A DNA stretch of 57,396 bases from Promethearchaeota archaeon (GTDB lineage: Archaea > Asgardarchaeota > Lokiarchaeia > Sigyniarchaeales > SOKP01): NCBI GenBank assembly GCA_016930515.1, contig JAFGGO010000162.1, positions 1-57,396 of the forward strand, written 5' to 3'. The notes below the pieces were generated by a model. The model searched no databases. It was not told the origin of the DNA and saw only the letters and a program-made list of their open reading frames with translations. Shown piece by piece: positions 27,089 through 35,803 of the stretch (position 1 is its first letter; the number at the start of each line of letters is the position of its first letter). Made by a program: the position numbers and the translations under genes.

Positions 27089-27110
27089 TTCATGCTAGAT
27101 TACCAAATAC

Positions 27111-27392
27111 ATGCCAGACAATACTTCGGTTTTATTATACATAAAGCAAATGCTCGGAGATTTAATTTATATAAACGGCATCATTGCCACGGAACTAATT
27201 AACATCACCGAAAATACAGCCGCCATTCGCCACGGAGAAGAATTCTTGAATAATAGTCAATGCAAGCCCGAACACGAACAATTAAAAAAAAACATTGTGA
27301 ATATCGTAAAAACCTACAAAAGACAGCCCGAAGAGTTCTTAGAAATTTTAGATAAACACGTGCTAAAACACTTAGAAGAACCCAATGATTGA
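27111..27392 (+). CDS. Small protein upstream of a NifU-like gene, unknown function
   Basis: 93 residues, mostly helical and acidic, with a single Cys (QCKPEH). No membrane segment or repeat is visible. It ends 10 bases before the NifU-like gene on the same strand, so the two probably share a transcript and perhaps a role in iron-sulfur cluster handling; that is context only. The family is not recognised. Confidence 0.6.
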   Translation: MPDNTSVLLYIKQMLGDLIYINGIIATELINITENTAAIRHGEEFLNNSQCKPEHEQLKKNIVNIVKTYKRQPEEFLEILDKHVLKHLEEPND

Positions 27393-27401
27393 GTAGAGAA
27401 A

Positions 27402-27839
27402 ATGTCTAAGGATCCGTTTCATGAGTTTTGTGACGAGCTCGAAAAGCAGATCATCAAGAAAGATATCAAAGATCACAACGAGCGAATTGTTCAATTGTTT
27501 CGAAATCCTTTAAATTGGGGACGAATGCCCGAAAACGAATTGAGCATATCTCGAATTGAAAAAGGTAAGAAGGGGGAACTTCTTGAATTTTATATAAAAA
27601 TTGATTCTAATGGAATAGTACAGAAAACCAGCTTTTTTACAAATGGATGTGGGTGCATAGTGGCCGTGGCGAGCCAAGCAACGCTCTTGATTGAAGGAAA
27701 AAATATTATGGATGTTAAAGAAATTAGCCTTGAGGATATTAAAAATGCACTAGGTGGACTACCAGACGAAGAAAAGCATTGTGCCGAATTGGTAGTATTT
27801 ACTCTCAAAAAGCTCGTAAAAGATTATAATTCAAGTTGA
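27402..27839 (+). CDS. NifU/IscU-like iron-sulfur scaffold family protein, lacking the first ligand Cys
   Basis: 145 residues. The NifU_N/IscU fold is recognised from FTNGCGCIVAVASQATLL, EGKNIMDVKEISLEDI, GGLPDEEKHCAEL and a C-terminal KKLVKDY. In typical scaffolds the strand before this carries a Cys followed by Gly-Asp; here the matching place reads KKGELLEFYIKID, so the first cluster-ligand Cys and the Asp are absent, while the other two Cys positions remain and an extra Cys makes a Cys-Gly-Cys. It may bind a cluster differently or act as a carrier. No cysteine desulfurase is next to it. Its partner gene of 93 codons lies just upstream. Confidence 0.75.
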   Translation: MSKDPFHEFCDELEKQIIKKDIKDHNERIVQLFRNPLNWGRMPENELSISRIEKGKKGELLEFYIKIDSNGIVQKTSFFTNGCGCIVAVASQATLLIEGKNIMDVKEISLEDIKNALGGLPDEEKHCAELVVFTLKKLVKDYNSS

Positions 27840-27854
27840 TAATGTTGATTTTTC

Positions 27855-28581
27855 TTGGAAAAAAAAGAAGTGAAAATTCCTGTAGAACAGGGGATCTGTC
27901 TTAGGGGTTCTTTATATTATAGTAAAGAAACTCCATTGAAAGCCCCATTTGTTATAAATCTTTCGGGATTAGGGGAACATCGAGAAAGCGAATTTGTAAA
28001 ATATTTTTCAGAAAAATTTGCTCATGAGGGTTTTTATGTTTTAACTTATGATTATCGGGCTCATGGAGAGACTGCCAAGCAAACGGGAAAAAATATCACA
28101 AAAAACATGCCCAATATCTTTCGAGATGTCAATAAAGTGATTTCCTGGATAATCGAAAAACAAAAGAATAAATTATTAGATCAGAAAATCGCTTTATTTG
28201 GTCCGATCTCTTGGAGGTGTGATGACTCTTACAAAAGAAATTTTAGATGAAAGGGCGAAAGTCTTGATTTCTTTATGTGCAAGATACGACTATCACACTT
28301 ATACTGGACTCAAACTTTCAGAGGAGGTAATCCACGAGATTAGCCCAAGATATTATATTAAGGAATATCCTAATAACAAGAATCGAATTTTAATCGCACA
28401 TTGTCGAGACGATAAAATCATTCCTTTCTCAAATCTTGTTCAAATACAGCAAAAACTTCAATTGAGTGATGATAATGTGATTATTTACGATTCTGGAGGG
28501 CATTCTTTTAAGGGAGACAAAAGTGATTTGTTTACGAGAATCTTAAAATTTTTGAGAAACAATGAAGTAGATATCCTATAA
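27855..28581 (+). pseudogene. Alpha/beta hydrolase with a frameshift at the nucleophile elbow
   Basis: Two frames join into one hydrolase of about 240 residues: the first (27855-28250) gives GSLYYSKETP and YDYRAHGETA, the second (28198-28581) gives a strand after the elbow, RILIAHCRDDKIIPF and DSGGHSF, with catalytic Asp and His. The frame changes around 28201-28204; dropping one base there restores FGRSLGGVMT, the expected G-x-S-x-G elbow. As read, the protein would stop soon after losing its Ser. This is either a recent pseudogene or a sequencing/assembly error. The gene starts with a TTG 15 bases after the NifU-like gene, so it was probably in that operon. Confidence 0.7.
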
Positions 28582-28642
28582 AAAATTAAAAAAAGAAGTA
28601 ACAATTTAATTAGTAAAAAGTCTAAATAAAGTGAACATGTTA

Positions 28643-29551
28643 ATGGAAAAAATAATGGTTGTAGGACCCGCCTCTCAAATTTTAGGCGTCAAAATTGCTA
28701 AAGAACTAGGGATTAATCACATTTTAAGCACCCAGACAAAAATTTTTGCTGACGGAGAGAATTACTTGAGACTGGACCTCGAAGACGAGACCGTGGTTCA
28801 AGGGAGCGAGACCATCATCGTGCAATCAACAGGTCCAAGCGCCAGCGGGAATCAAAATGCTCGCTTGTTCGAGCTCCTCATGATGATATCGGCTGTAAAA
28901 CGGATGGGCGCCTCAAAGATCATTGTTGTCATTCCTTATCTCGCATACGCTCGTCAAGATAAAATATTTCGTCCTGGAGAATGCGAATTTGCAAATATTG
29001 TCTTGAAAACCATCGATCTCATGGAAATTAACGAATTATATGTTGTTGATGTCCACGCACCAGATGTTCTAAAGGAACTCATTACGAATAAGGTTGTCAA
29101 TATCGACTCCATGAAAGTGCTAGCGGACTACATCAAGGGATTGGGAGCTAAAGACATCGTGGTTGTATCTCCCGATAAAGGCGCCGTCGAAAGGTCAAAA
29201 GCTTTTGCCAAGCATTTTGGAGACGGCATACCCGTGGAATATTTTGAGAAAAAAAGGGACGTCAAAACCGGAGAGATCGAAATGCAGGGAAAATTAACCT
29301 TGGAAGGGAAGGACGTGGTAATTTCCGACGATATAATTGCCACGGGCGGTACAATGGCTAAGGCAATTGAGATATCAAAAAAAAGTGGAGCAAATAGGGT
29401 TTTTGCAGTTGCAACACACGCTTTACTGCTAGAGCAAGCAAAATTTAGGATCTTGTCTGCAGGTGCCGACGAAATCATAGGAACAGATTCTATTGACAAC
29501 GAAGTTAGCAAGGTCTCGCTCGCAAAGGCTATTGCCGATTATTTGAAATAA
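28643..29551 (+). CDS. prs: Ribose-phosphate pyrophosphokinase (PRPP synthetase)
   Basis: About 302 residues, the length of short archaeal Prs enzymes. It shows VVDVHAPD, VVSPDKGAVERSKAF and the PRPP-binding loop VVISDDIIATGGTMAKAI. It makes PRPP from ribose-5-phosphate and ATP for nucleotide, His and Trp synthesis. ATG 28643 gives the family-like MEKIMVVGPAS start and has GTGA 8 bases upstream; ATG 28637 and GTG 28631 are in-frame alternatives. It converges with the small kinase gene, 6 bases apart. The base composition is a little richer in G+C than its neighbours, as is common for highly expressed genes. Confidence 0.93.
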   Translation: MEKIMVVGPASQILGVKIAKELGINHILSTQTKIFADGENYLRLDLEDETVVQGSETIIVQSTGPSASGNQNARLFELLMMISAVKRMGASKIIVVIPYLAYARQDKIFRPGECEFANIVLKTIDLMEINELYVVDVHAPDVLKELITNKVVNIDSMKVLADYIKGLGAKDIVVVSPDKGAVERSKAFAKHFGDGIPVEYFEKKRDVKTGEIEMQGKLTLEGKDVVISDDIIATGGTMAKAIEISKKSGANRVFAVATHALLLEQAKFRILSAGADEIIGTDSIDNEVSKVSLAKAIADYLK

Positions 29552-29557
29552 AAAAAA

Positions 29558-30124
29558 CTATTGGTTTTTCTCAATTATCTCCAAAACTATTTTTTTCGTC
29601 TTTTTTTTTAGGTCATCTATGCTAGTATCATTAAATATTTTATATTCTGCGTTATCCAAAACTTCTTGAGATCCAAACTCAATCTCTCTCTTATCCCGTT
29701 CAATTATTTCTTGAATATTCGTTGTATCGTCACTCCTCCCTCGATTCATCATCCGGTTAATACGCTCAGTCTCATTCATTACTATCGCAATTATTGGGAA
29801 GGTTTGAATATGTTGTTTAAAAAAATTAACTTCGGACATTGATCGCAAGCCATCAATAAAAATTATCGATTCAGGAATTTCCTTAATTAAATCCAAGCAT
29901 TTTATTGCTATAATTTCAGGACCATTGTTAATCCGCAATTCTTTAGCTATTTTTCCAAGATTTTCCCCCGTAGGATCAACATTTCTAAGTCGAGCTTCGT
30001 TTCTAATAACATCTCCCATTGTAATGACCCGTCCAAGACTTCTTATGGCGTCTATTGCCGTGGATTTTCCTGATCCAGGTAGTCCCGCAAAACCTATGAT
30101 GTGCTTAAATTTATACTTGCTCAT
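29558..30124 (-). CDS. Small nucleotide kinase-like P-loop protein (UPF0200 family)
   Basis: 188 residues. P-loop GLPGSGKST is near the N-terminus, followed by an ITMGDVIRNEA segment, a IIFIDGLRSMSEV Walker-B-like strand and a GRSDD lid motif. This order matches the archaeal UPF0200 group, relatives of dephospho-CoA and adenylate kinases; the phosphorylated substrate is not established. A phospho-acceptor cannot be read from sequence. It is convergent with prs and divergent from the JAMM gene. Confidence 0.75.
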   Translation of the reverse strand: MSKYKFKHIIGFAGLPGSGKSTAIDAIRSLGRVITMGDVIRNEARLRNVDPTGENLGKIAKELRINNGPEIIAIKCLDLIKEIPESIIFIDGLRSMSEVNFFKQHIQTFPIIAIVMNETERINRMMNRGRSDDTTNIQEIIERDKREIEFGSQEVLDNAEYKIFNDTSIDDLKKKTKKIVLEIIEKNQ

Positions 30125-30401
30125 ATTAATCTCCAGATCAAACCTGCTGTAATAAATGATTATGCATTCAAATGTACTTAATAGACATGTGTTATCATTA
30201 ACTCAATTAATATTTTCATAGTCTTTCTTGTCAAATCGTACCAATTGAAGAGAAAATGTTAATACAAAATAGATAAAAATATAAATCTTACCATTTTAAT
30301 AATGTAAGAGAGTTTAAAAAATATCATAAATTATCTTAAGCGGGTAATAGAGAAAGAAATTCAACATAGAAAATCAATAATCTAACAAACTAAATGCTCA
30401 A

Positions 30402-31652
30402 ATGTTGACGAAACAAGAAGATCTCGACGATGAAAAAGCGCGCAAACAGAAGAGAGAAAATATTGAAAAAAATATTGGTGTAAAATTGACAAGCAATAAC
30501 GAGGAAGAAAAGAAAACTTTCAGCGAACTACTAAAAGAATACGAAGATTCGCTTATAAAGCAAGGAAGCGATTCCTTTGATGCTGCAAGTTCTCCCGTAT
30601 ATTTAAGCTGGAAAGCTTACAAAAGAATTGCGGGATACGCACTACGTTATTCAAACGAGCAAATAGATCCAGCTGAATGGCGAGAAGTATACGGCCTTTT
30701 AATTGGTCATATTGAAGAAGGGAAGAGATTAATTGTTAGCGACGCCATCCCCATGACAGTAGGAGATGCTCATGGTGTGGAGTTTGAATATATTCACTAT
30801 GCTGATTACGCCGAAATCGACGGTAACGTCTTTCAAAGAAGTATAGAAGATGGAAAAGAAGAATTCACCGTTGGATGGTGGCATTCTCACCCAGGGATGG
30901 GACATTTTTTCAGCCCGACCGATACGGCGACTCAACTTTACTATCAAAGTCTGAATCCCTACGCAATAGCCATTGAGTTCGACCACCAGGAAAAATCCGA
31001 AGATAATTTAGGAATTAAAGCATTAAGATTAACCCGTGTTGAGGATGGCATGGAGAGCCCTTATGATTTCGTAGAACTTCGGTATTTTGTTGACAGCAAC
31101 AAGGAGATTCATGAAAAAATCAAAGCAACCATCGCTAAAATGAACGAAAAGATGCCTGAAGTATTAGGTGCGCTAGATTATATCGATAACACGATCGTAA
31201 AAAAAGAACTTCCAAATTTACAAAAGAAATTTAGCTTGTTATTGAATCCTGAAGAAGAAGACGAAGAAGAATATAAATACGAGGAGAAATCCTATATTTG
31301 GGATTCTGAATCAATAACATTAACAAAAGGAGCACCAAAATTTCGAGCAAAAATTGAGAGCGAAATAGAACAATGTTCAATTCAACTACAAGATCTCCAG
31401 AAAAAAAGCGCCACGGAAAAATATAATCAAAAAAAGGAGCAATTTAGGGAGAAAATCAAGGCTTTGCTTGATAAACCGAACGTACAACTTCATAAAGTAA
31501 TGGACGATTATGGAAAGGCTTACGAAGTTATTCTTCCCTTTCGAGACTTCTTGGACAGCAAGGAGAGAAAAGCACTCGAAAATTTTGAAGAATGGATATA
31601 CGGATATTTTAGGGTACTAGACAACTTAAAATTCGCCTTAGCAAATTTATAG
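30402..31652 (+). CDS. JAMM/MPN+ metalloprotease, Rpn11/CSN5-like
   Basis: 416 residues. The MPN domain (about 65-235) contains the full JAMM set: Glu95 in REVYGLLIG, and HSHPGMGHFFSPTD giving His161, His163 and Asp174, with the family's exact 10-residue gap. The Trp-Trp-His-Ser-His-Pro-Gly context is close to eukaryotic Rpn11/CSN5. JAMM proteins of this type cut isopeptide bonds of ubiquitin-like tags, so removal of a ubiquitin-like protein is likely. A charged N-terminal helix (1-60) and a C-terminal helical half (about 250-416, with a Glu-rich stretch near 285) surround it. No ubiquitin, E1 or E2 gene lies in the window. Start ATG 30402; a nearby ATG at 30393 is out of frame-fit with the domain. 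Confidence 0.9.
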   Translation: MLTKQEDLDDEKARKQKRENIEKNIGVKLTSNNEEEKKTFSELLKEYEDSLIKQGSDSFDAASSPVYLSWKAYKRIAGYALRYSNEQIDPAEWREVYGLLIGHIEEGKRLIVSDAIPMTVGDAHGVEFEYIHYADYAEIDGNVFQRSIEDGKEEFTVGWWHSHPGMGHFFSPTDTATQLYYQSLNPYAIAIEFDHQEKSEDNLGIKALRLTRVEDGMESPYDFVELRYFVDSNKEIHEKIKATIAKMNEKMPEVLGALDYIDNTIVKKELPNLQKKFSLLLNPEEEDEEEYKYEEKSYIWDSESITLTKGAPKFRAKIESEIEQCSIQLQDLQKKSATEKYNQKKEQFREKIKALLDKPNVQLHKVMDDYGKAYEVILPFRDFLDSKERKALENFEEWIYGYFRVLDNLKFALANL

Positions 31653-31809
31653 GTTTATATGAAGGGTTAAAATTTAATATAAAAAATCCAGAATTTGATG
31701 AAATTATTGTAAAAATTTGATAAGTTTTATATTGAGAAAGTCATTATACAATATAGGACTTCTTTTAATTCAATAATTTAGTCATCTTAGCTCAAGAAGA
31801 AGATAACTC

Positions 31810-32172
31810 ATGAAAAAAACTACAAATCCCAACTTTTCGAAAAGAAAATACAATAGGCGTCCTCCAAGAAGCAACAACGATAATCGAAACAACGACGCGA
31901 TCATTATCAGAAATAGGGACAATAAAAACCAGCTAATAAAAGACGCAATATTTGCCTTTACTGGTGGAAAAAAATCCTTGCTCATCAAGGGCGAAGGGAA
32001 CGAAATTTCAACCGCCGTAGAAGTAGCGGAAATCATAAAAAATCGCATGTACCCGAGCATAGAAGTGGCCAACATTTCGCTTGGGAGCAGGCCTTATTTT
32101 CAAAAAAACAATTCAAAAAATACCAAATCCGATATTGTATCAAAAATCGAAATATTACTAAAAACAACTTAA
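31810..32172 (+). CDS. Alba-like nucleic-acid-binding protein with basic N-terminal tail
   Basis: 120 residues. After a 35-residue Arg/Asn/Lys-rich tail, the Alba fold is read from KKSLLIKGEGNEISTAVEVAE-type strand-helix, then RMYPSIEVANISLGS and a final strand SDIVSKIEILL. Alba proteins coat DNA or bind RNA as dimers; the tail suggests added RNA or DNA contact. The usual Lys near the dimer site cannot be fixed with confidence by eye. A 57-residue zinc-ribbon gene follows 12 bases on and probably shares the transcript. Confidence 0.7.
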   Translation: MKKTTNPNFSKRKYNRRPPRSNNDNRNNDAIIIRNRDNKNQLIKDAIFAFTGGKKSLLIKGEGNEISTAVEVAEIIKNRMYPSIEVANISLGSRPYFQKNNSKNTKSDIVSKIEILLKTT

Positions 32173-32184
32173 TAATTTTGTTGT

Positions 32185-32358
32185 ATGACATCCAATTTCA
32201 AAAATCTAGGTCCGATGTTAGACGAAACGAGAACTACTGCCGTCTGTGAAATTTGCCATAATTACATCTATAAAAGAGTATATATGCTTTTAGACGAGGG
32301 AAAAAACAAAACTAAGACCGTTTTTGTTTGCAAAACCTGCCTTGAAAATGGTGTTTGA
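32185..32358 (+). CDS. 57-residue zinc-ribbon protein
   Basis: ATG 32185 to TGA 32356. Two Cys pairs (CEIC near residue 21 and CKTC near residue 49) form a four-Cys zinc ribbon, separated by a Tyr/Lys-rich strand pair. It starts 12 bases after the Alba-like gene on the same strand. Such short ribbons often bind RNA, the ribosome or RNA polymerase; the role here is unknown. The gene ends 10 bases before the convergent VTT gene's stop. Confidence 0.65.
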   Translation: MTSNFKNLGPMLDETRTTAVCEICHNYIYKRVYMLLDEGKNKTKTVFVCKTCLENGV

Positions 32359-32368
32359 TTGGGGAATT

Positions 32369-33169
32369 TTAATTTGTCAATTTCTTTTTTTTCCGATCGT
32401 CTAAGAACTTATTCCAGTTAAAACTCATGATAAAAAACATGACGGTAAGTGTAATGATGATCATGATAGTTTCAGTTACTACGCTTGATATATCATCGTC
32501 CGTTAATCCCGTAGCTATGACCCCCAACCGGAAAAGTATGGGCCATATACAATAGGCAATAGTAGTTACAGTCTTGCCGAGCCACCCAGGTATTATGCAT
32601 TTCCAAGCGGGATATTTTATCATGCCAAGTGGGAGGAATATTATGTCATCTGGAAGTGGCGTTAGAGCAAATAAAAAAACAAGCAATGGAGTGCGTTTTG
32701 GATTTTCAAGTATCAATTTTCCAAATCCATTAATATTCTGGACGACCGTAGAACTTTTTCCATTGATCATTTTCTTAGCACCGTATCCAACAACATATCC
32801 CGATAGTTCCCCTAACGCACATCCTAATCCACCAATTATAGCGATTCCGAGAATTGCGAACCAAAAAGGTGAAGAGCTTGTTGCGGCATTTATCGTGACA
32901 TAATTAGCCATTAAAGAAGAGGAAAGCGTGAATAGTACGAAAGGAAACGGCACTGGGAACGCTATCGAGGCGCTACCTATAAAACAGATTCCAAACGATA
33001 TTAAAAGCGCCCAATAATAATTCGAGCCTGAGGTCAGTCCAGCCATATTGGCCCTGACTAACACGATTGCTTCCTGAAAGGGATTGTAAAACAAGAAAAA
33101 AATCAAATAAACAATTACTGTAATGTAAAACACTAAAAAGGTAATTGTTAACTTTTTCGAAACTGCCAT
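32369..33169 (-). CDS. VTT/DedA-like membrane protein
   Basis: 266 residues with six or so hydrophobic helices. The VTT (SNARE-associated) pattern is visible: GELSGYVVGYGAKK after a hydrophobic helix, then FALTPLPDDIIFLPLGM and YPAWKCIIPGWLGKT. Members of the wider family (DedA, VMP1, TMEM41) act as lipid scramblases or flippases in the membrane. Here the substrate is probably an archaeal lipid or polyprenyl carrier, which is inferred. Start ATG 33169. Confidence 0.8.
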   Translation of the reverse strand: MAVSKKLTITFLVFYITVIVYLIFFLFYNPFQEAIVLVRANMAGLTSGSNYYWALLISFGICFIGSASIAFPVPFPFVLFTLSSSLMANYVTINAATSSSPFWFAILGIAIIGGLGCALGELSGYVVGYGAKKMINGKSSTVVQNINGFGKLILENPKRTPLLVFLFALTPLPDDIIFLPLGMIKYPAWKCIIPGWLGKTVTTIAYCIWPILFRLGVIATGLTDDDISSVVTETIMIIITLTVMFFIMSFNWNKFLDDRKKKKLTN

Positions 33170-33200
33170 ATTAATATCTTGCCATCGCTATTTAATTCAA

Positions 33201-33584
33201 TCATTTTTTTGATAACTTGCAATTCAGGCCGTTTCGAACTGTTTGAAAAAAGGTTACATTAGATACGAGTTTTCCTATACGATTAACATTGTTTGGCATT
33301 TCAATGTCCTCAATAGCGATAATTATTTCGTCAGATTTGGGATTATAAGCAAGATCACCTTTTTGAATCGTCTTGGTTGCTTTCGAATCAGGACCTTTTC
33401 GTATTCCAACATTCATTAACATCCAATATTTATTCGAACCAAATCCAAATCTCCCTCGAAGAACGAAAGGCATTTTATTTAAAATGGCGTCGGCACTGAT
33501 AGGACCTAAATGTCGAATGATCGTAGCGTCAACAGATCCCACTCCTAAAAAATCGATTTCGATTGGTATTTCTGCTTCAGACAT
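33201..33584 (-). CDS. Cyclophilin-like protein (DUF369-type)
   Basis: 127 residues, beta-rich. It shows AILNKMPFVLRGRFGFG, a GDLAYNPKSDEIIIAIED strand pair and a NRIGKLVSN end, the order of the small archaeal cyclophilin-like family (PF04126, TM1367-like). Catalytic peptidyl-prolyl isomerase activity has not been shown for that group. It sits 30 bases upstream of the VTT gene on the same strand. Start ATG 33584. Confidence 0.6.
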   Translation of the reverse strand: MSEAEIPIEIDFLGVGSVDATIIRHLGPISADAILNKMPFVLRGRFGFGSNKYWMLMNVGIRKGPDSKATKTIQKGDLAYNPKSDEIIIAIEDIEMPNNVNRIGKLVSNVTFFQTVRNGLNCKLSKK

Positions 33585-33712
33585 GGCATTAAAGGATTAA
33601 ATTTGAAAACGTTAATGTAAATAAATAATAATATTAAGTTTTATTAAATAATGTTTTAGGAAAATTAAATTTTCGTTTAAAGAAACATAAAAATGTAGAG
33701 TATTAATGAAAA

Positions 33713-33877
33713 TTATTTCGTTAATTCACGTCGCTTAAGTCTTAGTTCCTTGCCGTGACATCTCCTGCATTTCTTTGCCTTTACGGGATTCAAGGCACCA
33801 CACCTGCGGCAAACACTCTTTTCTAAAAGGTGATATCGTGCTATTTTACGCTTGAAAAGGTCGTCTATAGGGGCCAT
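33713..33877 (-). CDS. rpl40e: Ribosomal protein eL40
   Basis: 54 residues from ATG 33877 to TAA 33713. It has the four-Cys zinc finger of eL40 (CRRCGALNPVKAKKCRRC) between a helical N-terminal part (RKIARYHLLEK) and a basic C-terminus (LRLKRRELTK). It binds the large subunit near the factor-binding site. In eukaryotes it is made fused to ubiquitin; here it is a stand-alone gene, as in other archaea. Confidence 0.9.
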   Translation of the reverse strand: MAPIDDLFKRKIARYHLLEKSVCRRCGALNPVKAKKCRRCHGKELRLKRRELTK

Positions 33878-34153
33878 ATTCCATCGATTTGTTTAGAGTA
33901 ATTCCATGTGTATTATGAAAAGTATAAAAAGAATAATTAAGGCAATAAATTAAGTTTTTTGTTTTTGATGGTTGACTTTTTAAGGGTAATTCATAGTATA
34001 GAACTTTTAGAGACAACGGTATATTAACAGCAAATACTTGTAAAAAAATAAAGTATAATCCTTATTATGATATACCGATGTAAAAACAAAAAAATTAAAA
34101 TTCCATGTTTAATTGAAGTATATATTATAGAATCATTTTAGAACTTGAACAAG

Positions 34154-34348
34154 ATGCCGCGAGAAATATTTGACGAAAATAAATTTTTAGAATTATCTGA
34201 ATACGCCGTCCATTGTCGGGTAAAATCAACCAAGGAGTCGGTCAAGTTAAAATTAAGGACAAAAAAAAATTTATATACTTACAAAACCGACCCGCAATCC
34301 GCAGAACGCCTTTTGAAAAACATTAGTTGCGATGTTATAGAATTGTAA
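34154..34348 (+). CDS. rpl38e: Ribosomal protein eL38
   Basis: 64 residues from ATG 34154 (MPREIFDENKFLEL); a TTG at 34145 would add three. The pattern KFLEL, KLKLRTKKNLYTYKT and SAERLLKNI is that of eL38, a small large-subunit protein found in eukaryotes and only in some archaea. The eL40 gene is about 280 bases away on the other strand, so the two are divergent. The stretch between them holds no other gene. Confidence 0.85.
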   Translation: MPREIFDENKFLELSEYAVHCRVKSTKESVKLKLRTKKNLYTYKTDPQSAERLLKNISCDVIEL

Positions 34349-34422
34349 ATGAGCATACCGCTTTCTTTTGTCCCATACTATATATTGATTATCACCTTTC
34401 CTTCTCTAAAAGAAAGAAATTA

Positions 34423-34690
34423 TTAGTCTAACGGATTTTTACAAGTACAACATTTTTCTCCTTTCTGTTAAAGAGTAAGTAGGCAATTTTTGCAATAAAA
34501 AGCGTTACAATGAGGACATATACATGTTTCCCCTTTATTTGACCTTTATGAACTAAACACACGAATGATTTTTTCTGAACATCAATTTCAGATTCGATTC
34601 CTGTGAGTTCTTCACTTTAAGATTCTGTCTTTTTTTTTCAACTTCGATTTTAAGCGGTTTTTTGTGCAACTTTTCTTGTTTTTTATCGAG
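34423..34690 (-). pseudogene. Decayed copy of the zinc-finger tail of the beta-helix surface protein
   Basis: On the minus strand the DNA encodes, with breaks, the tail of the 1209-5291 protein: KKQEKLHKKPLKIEV, then ESEIDVQKKSFVCLVHKGQ, KGKHVY, CPHCNAFYCKNC and QKGEKCCTCKNPL. A one-base deletion falls after the HVY segment (about 34526), an in-frame TAA lies within the finger (about 34460), and another frame change precedes the ESEI segment. No beta-helix or TM part remains upstream. All eight ligand positions are still readable, so decay is recent. Confidence 0.8.
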
Positions 34691-34839
34691 TATTTGGAAT
34701 TAAACAATTATTTAGGGTAATAATTTTTCAATTGAAACCTCAAAATCTCTGAAAGAACATGTTAAATTTAAAATATCATAAAACCTATATTAGAGCGTAA
34801 ATTAATGATCAACATACTCAAACCAAAGTTGATATAAAG

Positions 34840-35355
34840 ATGAAAGAGCTTCCTGCATGTCAAGCTTGCATAAGTAGCGAATTCCCGTGCAAAAGATGCC
34901 AGAAAAGGCTGGATTCGGGCGATCTAACACAGTTCGAAATAGACTTGGCCAAGGAGCTTGTTCAACTCGAGGAAGAAGAGCCGCAAAAGTTTGGATTCTT
35001 GAAGGATGTATCTTTTTACAAGGCAATTGATTACGAAGATGTTGTAATACTAGTTATTGGCAAAAAGGATAAAATTAAAATAACAAAGGAATTATTAGAC
35101 CTGCTCAAAAACGCTTACGAAATCGACAAGATCATTCTCATTGAAAAAACAAGCAAACCACGGCCGATCGTTGATAGTTTGATCGCCCCGAGCAAATTAG
35201 TGTCATTGAACGAGATATTTTTAGCCACGGGAGATATAGAATTTAAAGCGGTCATATCCAAGGAAGATAAGGATAATATTTTGTTTACGAAAGAAGAATT
35301 AGAAGAACTAATATTTGAACTGACTGGTAGCATTACAAGAGTGGAATTCGAATGA
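34840..35355 (+). CDS. Zinc-finger/KH-like RNA-binding protein (NusA-like archaeal family)
   Basis: 171 residues. An N-terminal zinc finger CQACISSEFPCKRC is followed by a helix (FEIDLAKELVQLEEE) and a KH-like alpha/beta part with VVILVIGKKDKIKI and IDSL-type helices, ending in SLNEIFLATGDIEFKAVI. The layout matches an archaeal family often annotated as a NusA-like transcription elongation factor near translation genes. The KH loop is Ile-Gly-Lys-Lys-Asp here rather than a clean G-x-x-G. It lies upstream of pth2 on the same strand, about 80 bases away. Confidence 0.65.
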   Translation: MKELPACQACISSEFPCKRCQKRLDSGDLTQFEIDLAKELVQLEEEEPQKFGFLKDVSFYKAIDYEDVVILVIGKKDKIKITKELLDLLKNAYEIDKIILIEKTSKPRPIVDSLIAPSKLVSLNEIFLATGDIEFKAVISKEDKDNILFTKEELEELIFELTGSITRVEFE

Positions 35356-35438
35356 ATTACATGTTATGGTAGTGTTTAACGGTCTCTTTTTGTTTTTAAT
35401 ATTATACCTGGAAATAATTTCAAAAAAGGTTGATTAAA

Positions 35439-35792
35439 TTGGAATATAAGCAAGTGATTGTTTTGAGAACGGATTTAAAAATGGGAACGGGAAAGAAATG
35501 CGCTCAGGCATGTCACGCAAGCGTTTCCGCTTCAGATTTAGTGAGAACGAAAAGTAAGAACGAGTGGAAGGCGTGGAAGAATAGTGGTCAGAAAAAAGTC
35601 GTTTTAAAAGTCGGTAGTTTAGAAGAAATGTCGTTAATCTACAACGAAGTAAGCAAAAAAAACATTCATTGTTTTATTGTAAGAGATGCAGGATTAACTC
35701 AGCTTTCTCCTGGAACAACCACAGCCTTAGGGATAGGCCCCGTTCTTTCAAGCAAAATTGACGAAATTACTAAAGATTTGAAACTATTATAG
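35439..35792 (+). CDS. pth2: Peptidyl-tRNA hydrolase, archaeal type (Pth2)
   Basis: About 117 residues. Hallmarks: [29 protein letters not shown], and [20 protein letters not shown]. The enzyme releases peptides from tRNA left by stalled translation and belongs to the archaeal/eukaryotic type. No ATG is available; TTG 35439 is preferred because GGTTGAT ends 4 bases before it, and it gives the family-like start MEYKQV. An in-frame TTG at 35430 is the alternative. truD follows 11 bases on, as in other archaea where these genes neighbour each other. Confidence 0.92.
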   Translation: MEYKQVIVLRTDLKMGTGKKCAQACHASVSASDLVRTKSKNEWKAWKNSGQKKVVLKVGSLEEMSLIYNEVSKKNIHCFIVRDAGLTQLSPGTTTALGIGPVLSSKIDEITKDLKLL

Positions 35793-35803
35793 AAGGGATT
35801 TCC

